DNA of 64,000 bases, taken from NCBI GenBank assembly GCA_949126835.1, contig CASBPS010000031.1:1-64000 (forward strand), written 5' to 3'. Each line of letters starts with the position of its first letter. Position 1 is the first letter of the stretch. The DNA is from Anisus vortex (Eukaryota; Mollusca; Gastropoda; Planorbidae). Below, one piece after another: positions 55,535-64,000 of the stretch. The notes under the pieces are model-generated. The model was not told the origin of the DNA. It did no database searches and saw only the letters and a program-made list of their open reading frames with translations. The position numbers were made by a program, and so were the translations under genes.

Positions 55535-56202
55535 ATGTCTACCACTACCCTCGATTCAAAGAGACCTAGAAGAAATTATACTCCGGAACAAATGGACCAG
55601 AAAAGGCAAAGAAAATCTGTAACTTAGAGGCATGCAAATGAAACTCCAGAACAAATGGAAGAGAAACTTAGGCAGAATTAGGATGGCACAGTTGAGGTCG
55701 AGGCAAGCTCTAATGACATTAAATTAGAAGCATTTAGTTATGATTGTAAAATTAATTATCATTACAACCTGATGTAAACATAGGATCAATGGATATTTTT
55801 TGTCAATACTGTCGGGCAAATAGGTGAGAAATGAATTGCCAGGAATTTGCTTGCTGTTCGTGGGGGAGGGGAGGTATTTTGGCCCATTATTGACCAACCA
55901 CCAGAACCTCTATATTCTTACCTGTCTGGGGAAACACCTGAATCTAGACATTTTAAAAACATATTAGTATAATTCTTGCTTCCAAATGACAGCCTTTAAA
56001 GTACAGGGTCAAATATATTACAATGCCGGTTCACTCCTACCAATGCTAAGTGAGTCGCTCAAGTTTCTTCATTTATTTTGTTGGTGATGAAGCAACTGAA
56101 GCTGCCCAACAATGCAATAATATCTGTAGCTTATTAGGCCGATTTAATTTTTCAATGGACGTCGCCAGGGACTTTAGAAAACACCTCATAAGTTTCAAAT
56201 GA
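55535..56202 (+). pseudogene. RepHel remnant, N-terminal piece (right copy)
   Basis: An ATG at 55535 opens MSTTTLDSKRPRRNYTPEQM and runs to a TAG at 55625-55627. After the stop, pieces in other frames continue a recognisable Helitron Rep N-terminal region: RHANETPEQMEEK (the ETPEQ repeat typical of these proteins), GSMDIFCQYCRANR (zinc-finger-like), QPPEPLYSYLSGETPES, YNSCFQMTAFKVQGQIYYNA followed directly by GSLLP, and FVGDEATEAAQQC. Several frameshifts and stops separate them. The HUH nuclease domain that would follow in a complete Rep is missing. Family assignment is from motif memory. No promoter can be assigned. Confidence 0.8.
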
Positions 56203-56291
56203 GTGTTGGGTAGAATTCTTTTTTAATTGTAGGCCTATATGTTTTTTTTCTTAAAGTGATTCTTAGGTTTTTTTTTATTTCAATCATTAGG

Positions 56292-56604
56292 ATGTTTACC
56301 ACTACCCCTGAATCAAAGAGAAATAGAAACAAGTGAGACTCCAGAGCAACGAGAATAGAAAAGTCAAAGAGTGTCCTTAATGTGTGCCAATGAAATGCCA
56401 GATCAAAAGGAAGAGAAACTTTGACGAAACAGAATTAAAATAGAACAGCAGAATTTGAAGGCACTGGGAATGCCACCTCATATATTAGCTTTAAAAATTG
56501 GATCTCACATTATATTAAGGCGTAATCTAGATCCGTCCAATCCTTTTATCTTTGCTTCTGGGGGTAAAACTAAAAATTTAGTTTATTCTAAAGCTGTGAG
56601 TTAA
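56292..56604 (+). pseudogene. RepHel remnant, C-terminal helicase piece (right copy)
   Basis: A second start-like segment, MFTTTPESKRNRN, resembles the N-terminal start at 55535 and is followed by ETPEQRE, suggesting a local duplication of the gene's beginning. The sequence then passes, through stops, into MPPHILALKIGSHIILRRNL, which matches the late Pif1/Helitron helicase motif, and NPFIFASGGKTKNLVYSKAV, which resembles the protein's C-terminal end, before a TAA at 56602. The large central part of RepHel is deleted. From here to the hairpin at 57078 the element is AT-rich and non-coding; the 79-codon open frame at 56639-56878 has no recognisable features. Confidence 0.72.
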
Positions 56605-57077
56605 ATGTCAAATTTGTGAAGGACAATAATTCATTTGGATGTTTACATTTAATTCTTTAATAAACCTAGAGCTACTGACAATTTATTTAATTAATTTTAA
56701 ACCATTTAAAATATGCATTTTTTTCATTATCTTTTGGGGTTTTAATCTTTTATTTAATTTTGTGTACTGTTGTATTAGTACTGTATGTGATATTATAATG
56801 CTACCCAACACTCATTATATATATATTATTTTACACTTTAAACTGATGTGTTTAAATTGTTGTTTGGCATTGCTATAAATTTAGTATAATCTAATTTGAT
56901 TTTGATTTCTATAGACATTTTACTTGATGTTTTTTTCATACAAATTTTAATAAAACTTGCATAAACAACATAAATGTGAAATTAATTCCTATATGCCTAG
57001 GTCCATTGCAACTAAATCAATAATTATTTCATGATATTCTTAAAATAATTGTGTTTCAAGCTGAGTCTATGTAATTT

Positions 57078-57100
57078 TTACCCCGGGCAACGCCGGGTAA
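57078..57100 (+). other. Helitron 3' terminal hairpin (right copy)
   Basis: Stem with core CCCGG GCAACG CCGGG extended by TTA/TAA pairs and one bulged C, ending five bases before CTAG at 57106-57109. Same as in the left copy. Confidence 0.92.
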
Positions 57101-57109
57101 ATTTGCTAG

Positions 57110-60100
57110 TAGTTAAATATAGTTAAAATATAGTTAGAAAAAAGTTAATATAGTTGAAATATAGTTTGTATATAGTTGAAATATGGTTTGAATATAGTTT
57201 GAATATAGTTGTATACTTTTAAATATAGTTTGAATATAGTCGAAATATAGTTTAAATATAGTTAAATATAGTTAAATATAGTCGAAATATAGTTTGAATA
57301 TAGTTAAATATAGTTGACATATAGTTTGAATATAGTTAAATAAAGTGAAATATAGTCGAAATATAGTTTGAATATAGTTAAATCTAGTTGAAATATAGTT
57401 TGAATATAGTTAAATATAGTTGAAATAAAGTTTCAAAATAGTTTGAATATAGTTAAATATTCCACATATGCTCCAGACATAGTTAAATATAGTTAAAATA
57501 TAGTTTGAATATAGTCGAAATATAGTTTAAGTATAGTCGAAATATAGTTTGAATTTAGTTTGAATAAAGTCTAAATATAGTTTGAATATAGTTAAATATT
57601 GTTAAAATATTTTATAGTTTTAATATTGTCGAAATATAGTTTGAAAATAGTTAAATATAATTAAAATATAGTTTAAATATAGTTAAATATAGATGAAATA
57701 TAGTTTGAATATTGTCGAAATATAGTTTGAATATAGTTAAATATAATTAAAATATAGTTTAAATATAGTTAAATATAGATGAAATATAGTTTGAATATAG
57801 TCGAAATATAGTTTTAATATAGTTATTTATAGTTAAAATTTAGTTTGAATATAGTTAAATATAGTTCAAATATAGTTTGAATATAGTCTAAATATAGTTT
57901 GAATATAGTTTGAATATAGTCTAAATATAGTTTGAAAATAGTTAAATATAGTTAAAATAATTTACAGTTTGAATATAGTCAAAATATAGTTTGAATATAG
58001 TTAAATATATTTAAAAAATTGTTTGAATATAGTTAAATATAGTTGAAATATATTTCGAATATAGTCGAAATATAGTTTGAATATAGTTAAATATAGTTAA
58101 AATATATTTAGAATAAATTTAATCTAGGTGAAATATAGTTTGAATATAGTTAAATATAGTTGACATAATATAGTTTGTATATAGTTGAAATATTGTTTGA
58201 ATATAGTTTGAATATAGTTAAATATAGTTACAATATAGTTAGAATAAAGTTAATATAGTTGAAATATAGTTTGAATATAGTTAAATGTAGTTTTAAATAT
58301 AGTCGAAATGTGGTTTAAATATAGTTAAATATAGATGAAATATAGTTTGAATTTAGTTGAAATATAGTTTGAATATAGTTAAAAATAGTAAAAATTTAAT
58401 TTGAATATAGTTAAATATAGATGAAATATAGTTTGAATATAGTCCAAATATAGTTTGAATATAGTTTGAATATAGTCTAAATATAGTTTGAAAATAGTTA
58501 AATATAGTTAAAATAATTTAAAGTTTGAATATAGTCAAAATATAGTGTGAATATAGTTGAATATAGTTGACATATAGTTTGTATATAGTTGAAATATTGT
58601 TTGAATATAGTTTGAATATAGTTAAATATAGTTAAATCTAGTTGAAATATAGTTTGAATATAGTTAAATATAATTGAAATATAGTTTGTATATAGTTGAA
58701 ATATTGTTTGAATATAGTTTGAATATAGTTAAATATAGTTGAAATAATGTTTCAATATAGTTTGAATATAGTTAAATATTCCACATATGCTCCAGACATA
58801 GTTAAATATAGTTAAAATATAGATTGAATATAGTCGAAATATAGTTTAAGTATAGTTAAATATAGTTTACATATAGCTAAATATAGTTGAAATATAGTTT
58901 AAATATAGTCGAAATATAGTTTGAATTTAGTTTGAAAAAAGTCTAAATATAGTTTGAATATAGTTAAATATTGTTAAAATATTTTATAGTTTTAATATTG
59001 TCGAAAAATAGTTTGAATATAGTTAAATATAATTAAAATATAGTTTAAATATAGTTAAATATAGATAAAATATAGTTTGAATATAGTCGAAATATAGTTT
59101 GAATATAGTTATTTATAGTTAAAATTTAGTTTGAATATAGTTAAATATAGTTCAAATATAGTTTGAATATAGTCTAAATATAGTTTTAATATAGTTTAAA
59201 TATAGTCTAAATATAGTTTGAAAATAGTTAAATATAGTTAAAATAATTTACAGTTTGAATATAGTCAAAATATAGTTTGAATATAGTTAAATATAGTTGA
59301 AATATATTTCGAATATAGTCGAAATATAGTTTGAATATAGTTAAATATAGTTAAAATATAGTTAGAATAAATTTAATCTAGTTGAAATATAGTTTGAATA
59401 TAGTTAAATATAGTTGACATAATATAGTTTGTATATAGTTGAAATATTGTTTGAATATAGTTTCAATATAGTTAAATATAGTTAAAATATAGTTTGAATA
59501 TAGTTAAATGTAGTTTTAAATATAGTCGAAATGTGGTTTGAATATAGTTAAATATAGATGAAATATAGTTTGAATATAGTTGAAATATAGTTTGAATATA
59601 GTTAAAAATAGTAAAAATTTAATTTGAATATAGTTAAATATAGATGAAATATAGTTTGAATATAGTCTAAATATAGTTTGAATATAGTTTGAATATAGTC
59701 TAAATATAGTTTGAAAATAGTTAAATATAGTTAAAATAATTTAAAGTTTGAATGTAGTCAAAATATAGTGTGAATATAGTTGAATATAGTTGACATATAG
59801 TTTGTATATAGTTGAAATATTGTTTGAGCATTGTTTGAATATAGTTAAATATAGTTAAATCTAGTTGAAATATAGTTTGTATATAGTTGAAATATTGTTT
59901 GAATATAGTTTGAATATAGTTGTATACTTTTAAATATAGTTTGAATATAGTCGAAATATAGTTTGAATATAGTTTAATTTAGTCGAAATATAGTTTAAAT
60001 TTAGTTAAATATAGTTAAAATATAGTTTAAATATAGTTAATTATTGTTGAAATATAGTTTGAATATAGTCGATATATAGTTTAAATATAGTTTGAATATA

Positions 60101-63100
60101 GTCTAAATATAGTTTGAATATAGTTAAATAGAGTTAAAATAAAGTTTGAATATATTTTGAATATAGTTAAATATTGCTCATATGCTCCATACATAGTTAA
60201 ATATAGTTGAAATTTAGTTTGAATATAGTCGAAATATAGTTTAAGTATAGTTAAAATAAGTTAAAATATAGTTTGCATTTAGTTAAAATATTGTTTGAAT
60301 ATAATTTGAATATAGTTATTTAGTTTTGAATATAGTTTGAATATAGTTCAAATATAGTTTGAATATAGTTAAATCTATTCAAAATATAGTTTGAATATAG
60401 TTAAATATAGTTGACATATAGTTTGTATATAGTTGAAATATTGTTTGAATATAGCTTGAATATAGTTGTATAGTTTTGAATATAGTTTGAATATAGTTGA
60501 AATATAGTTTGAGAATGGTTTGAATATAGTTAAAATATAGTTTGAATATAGTTAAATATAGTTAAGATATAGTTTTAATATAGTTAATCATAGTTGAAAT
60601 ATAGTTTGAATATAGTCGAAATAAAGTTTGAATATAGTTAAATATAGTTAAAATATAGTTTGTATTTTGTTGAAATATTGTTTGAATATAGTTTGAATAT
60701 AGTTGTATAGTTTTGAATATAGTTTGAATATAGTCGAAATATAGTTTAAATTTAGTTAAATACAGTCGAGATATAGTTTGAATATAGTTAAATATAGTTG
60801 AAATATAGTTTGGATAAAGTCGAAATATAGTTTGAATATAGATAAATATAGTTGCAATATACTTTGAATATGGTTAAATAAAGTTGAAATATAGTTAACT
60901 ATAATTGAAAAATAGTTTGAATATAGTTAAATTTAGTTAAAATATAGTTTGAATATAGTTAAATATAGTTAAAATATACATTGGATATAGTTAAATATAG
61001 TTTGAATATAGTTAAATATAGTTGAAATATAGTTTGCATATAGTTGAAATATTGTTTGAATATAGTTTGAATATAGTTGTATACATTTAAATATAGTTTG
61101 AATATAGTCAAAATATAGTTTGAATATAGTTAAATATAGTTAAAATATAGTTTGAATACAGTAAAATATAGTTGAAATACAGTTATAATATAGTTAAATA
61201 TAGATAAATATAGTCGAAATATAGTTTGAATATAGTTAAATGTAGTTGACATATAGTTTGTATATAGTTGAAATATTGTTTGAATATAGTTTGAATAAAG
61301 TTATATAGTTTTGAATATAGTTTGACTATAGTTGAAATAAAGTTTGAATATAGTTAAATAAAGTTTATATAGTCGAAATATAGTTTGAATATAGTTAAAT
61401 CTAGTTAAAATATAGTTTGAATATAGTTAAATATAATTAAAATATAGTTTGTATATAGTTGAAATATTATTTGAATATAGTTTTAATATAGTTGTATACT
61501 TTTAAATATAGTTTGTATATAGTTGAAATATTGTTTGAATATAGTTTGAATATAGTTATATAGTTTTGAATATAGTTTAAATATATAGTTGAAATATAGT
61601 TTGAATACAGTTAAATAAAGTTAAATATAGTCGAAATATAGTTTGAATATAGTTAAATCTAGTTAAATATAGTTAGAAAAAAGTTAATATAGTTGAAATA
61701 TAGTTTGAATATAGTTAAATATAGTTAAATATAGTCAAAATATAGTTTGAATATAGTTAAATATAGTTGACATATAGTTTTATATAGTGGAAATATTGTT
61801 TGAATATAGTTTGAATATAGTTATATAGTTTTGAATATAGTTTGAATATAGATGAAATATAGTTTGAATATAGTTAAATCTAGTTGAAATATAGTTTGAA
61901 TATAGTTAAATATAGTTGATAGTTTGAGTATAGTTAAATATAGTTGAAAGATAGTTTGTATTTTGTTGAAATATTGTTTGAATATAGATTGAATATAGTT
62001 GTATAGTTTTGAATATAGTTTGAATATAGTCGAAATATAATTTGAATTTAGTTAAATACAGTCAAGATATAATTTGAATATAGTTAAATATAGTTGAAAT
62101 ATAGTTTGGATAAAGTCGAAATTTAGTTTGAATATAGATAAATATAGTTGAAATATACATTGAATATAGTTAAATATAGTTGAAATATAGTTTGAATATA
62201 GTTAAATAAAGTTGAAATATAGTTAACTGTAATTGAAAATTAGTTTGAATATAGTTAATTATAGTTTGAATATAGTTAAATATAGTTAAAATATACATTG
62301 GATATAGTTAAATATAGTTGAAATATAGTTTGAATATAGTCGAAATATAGTTTGAATATAGTTAAATATAGTTAAAAGATTGTTTAAATATAGTTAAATG
62401 TAGTTGAAATAAAGTTTGATTATAGTTAAATATTATTTAAAAATAGTTATAATATAGATAAATATAGCTGAAATATTGTTTGAATATAGTTAAATCTAGT
62501 TGAAATATAGTTTGAATATAGTTAAATATAGTTGAAATATAGTTTGAGTATTGTTTGAATATAGTTGAAATATAGTTTGTATATAGTATTTGCTGTTGAG
62601 ATATAGTTTGAATATAGTTGAAATATAGTTTGAATATAGTTTGAATATAGATAAATATAGTTGAAATATAGTTTGAATATAGTTTGAATTTAGTTAAATA
62701 TTCCTCATATGCTCTAGATATAGTTTAATATAGTTTAAATCTAGTTTGTATATAGTTGAAATATTGTTTAAATATAGTTTGAATATAGTTAAATATACTT
62801 AAAATATAGTTTGAGTATTGTTTGAATATAGTTGAAATAAAGTTTGAATATAGTTTAAATATAGTTGAAATATAGTTTGAATATAGTTTGAATATAGATA
62901 AATATAGTTGAATTATAGTTTGAATATAGTTTGAATTTAGTTAAATATTCCTCATATGCTCTAGATATATAGTTTAATATAGTTTAAATCTAGTTTGTAT
63001 ATAGTTGAAATATTGTTTGAATATAGTTTGAATATAGCTGTATACATTTAAATATAGTTTGAATATAGTCAAAATATAGTTTGAATATAGTTAAATATAG

Positions 63101-64000
63101 TTAAAATATAGTTTGAATACAGTAAAATATAGTTGAAATACAGATTGAATATAGTTAAATATAGTTGACATATAGTTTGTATATAGTTGAAATATTGTTT
63201 GAATATAGTTTGAATAAAGTTATATAGTTTTGAATATAGTTTGAATATAGTTGAAATATAGTTTGAATATAGTTAAATAAAGTTTATATAGTCGAAATTT
63301 AGTTTGAATATAGTTAAATCTAGTTAAAATATAGTTTGAATATAGTTAAATATAATTGAATTATAGTTTGTATATAGTTGAAATATTGTTTGAATATAGT
63401 TTTAATATAGTTGTATACTTTTAAATATAGTTTGTATATAGTTGAAATATTGTTTGAATATAGTTTGAATATAGTTATATAGTTTTGAATATAGTTTGAA
63501 TATAGTTAAAATATAGTTTGAATATAGTTAAATAAAGTTAATTATAGTCGAAGTATAGTTTGAATATAGTTAAATCTAGTTAAAATATAGTTAGAAAAAA
63601 GTTAATATAGTTGAAATATAGTTTTAATATAGTTAAATATAGTTAAATATAGTCGAAATATAGTTTGAAAATAGTTAAATATAGTTGACATATAGTTTTA
63701 TATAGTGGAAATATTGTTTGAATATAGTTTGAATATAGTTATATAGTTTTGAATATAGTTTGAAAATAGATGAAATATAGTTTGAATATAGTTAAATAAA
63801 GTTAAATATAGTCGAAATATAGTTTGAATATAGTTAAATCTAGTTGAAATATAGTTTGAATATAGTTAAATAAAGTTGAAATATAGTTAACTATAATTGA
63901 AAATTAGTTTGAATATAGTTAATTATAGTTTGAATATAGTTAAATATAGTTAAAATATACATTGGATATAGTTAAATATAGTTGAAATATAGTTTGAATA
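57110..64000 (-). repeat. AT-rich minisatellite outside the right Helitron
   Basis: Same satellite and same orientation as the right arm, resuming exactly where the Helitron ends and running off the window. Islands CCACATATGCTCC at about 57462 and 58781 show a repeat of about 1.32 kb; further landmarks repeat at about 1.23 kb (near 58290 and 59515) and 1.96 kb (61081 and 63042). A short duplication of about 247 bp carries CCTCATATGCTC at 62703 and 62950. No gene seen. Confidence 0.96.

Larger units (their letters stand above)
53400..57109 (+). mobile_element. Helitron, non-autonomous, right copy (3,710 bp)
   Basis: Begins TCTATATATATAAAAAG at 53400, ends CTAG at 57106-57109, flanked by A at 53399 and T at 57110. 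Removing the element joins GAATA to TAGTTAAATATAG, which restores a normal satellite sequence with no duplication, exactly as expected for Helitron insertion. Content in order: AT-rich leader with GCCCCCCGAGGATCC near the 5' end, nested SINE (53699-53933), tandem ~185-bp units, RepHel N-terminal remnant, RepHel C-terminal remnant, AT-rich tail and terminal hairpin. No intact gene, so any transposition needed enzymes from elsewhere. 53934-54559 holds only non-coding sequence, including one isolated GTAAGT unit at 54023. Confidence 0.95.

Noticed and set aside
538..57109. A giant DNA transposon (Maverick/Polinton-like or foldback) with 3.7-kb terminal inverted repeats
   Set aside because: Each 'terminal repeat' is itself a complete Helitron with TC and CTAG ends and an A|T target, the inside codes for nothing, and there is no target-site duplication around the whole.
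538..57109. Palindrome explained only as an assembly or library artefact
   Set aside because: Arms differ in substitutions, a SINE deletion, LINE content and higher-order structure, so one arm is not a copy-read of the other. Misjoining of two real loci at 30155 is still possible and needs spanning reads.

Overview
This window is from a eukaryotic nuclear genome, probably a marine invertebrate. The signs are canonical Helitron ends, a tRNA-derived SINE with an AGCGCTATATAAATTACC-like tail, a Jockey/CR1/L2-type LINE with a short tandem-repeat tail, frequent TAGGCCTA words and very AT-rich DNA. Nothing fixes the species or phylum. I see no intact host gene. Apart from the first 537 bases, everything is mobile DNA or satellite.

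Layout: 1-537 is ordinary AT-rich flank. 538-4265 is a 3.7-kb Helitron on the minus strand. 4266-30155 is an AT-rich minisatellite of 10-11-bp units, organised into higher-order repeats with a period of 7,110 bp over 9153-23372, and interrupted by two copies of one truncated LINE (11166-12012 and 18276-19122). At about 30155 the satellite flips orientation and runs reverse-complemented to 53399. 53400-57109 is a second copy of the same Helitron, on the plus strand. From 57110 to the end the satellite continues in the right-arm orientation.

The two Helitrons and the satellite next to their inner ends are inverted copies of each other. Rare satellite variants match in order for about 1.7 kb inward. 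Together they form a Helitron-bounded inverted repeat of about 56.6 kb whose arms differ by a few per cent. The right Helitron is a clean A|T insertion into satellite. The left one has satellite at its 5' end and unique DNA exactly at its 3' CTAG end, so the left satellite/unique boundary coincides with a transposon terminus. This geometry is the most interesting part of the window.

Each Helitron carries wreckage of a RepHel gene: an N-terminal piece and a C-terminal helicase piece, with the catalytic middle missing. It also holds a tandem array of about 185-bp units with splice-site-like borders, and a nested SINE. Both copies share a stop codon, so neither encodes a transposase and any movement used enzymes in trans. 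Relative ages can be read from the sequence: SINE into Helitron, Helitron into satellite, then inverted duplication. Separately, the LINE entered one satellite unit, and the 7.1-kb unit was later duplicated (LINE copies differ at about three sites).
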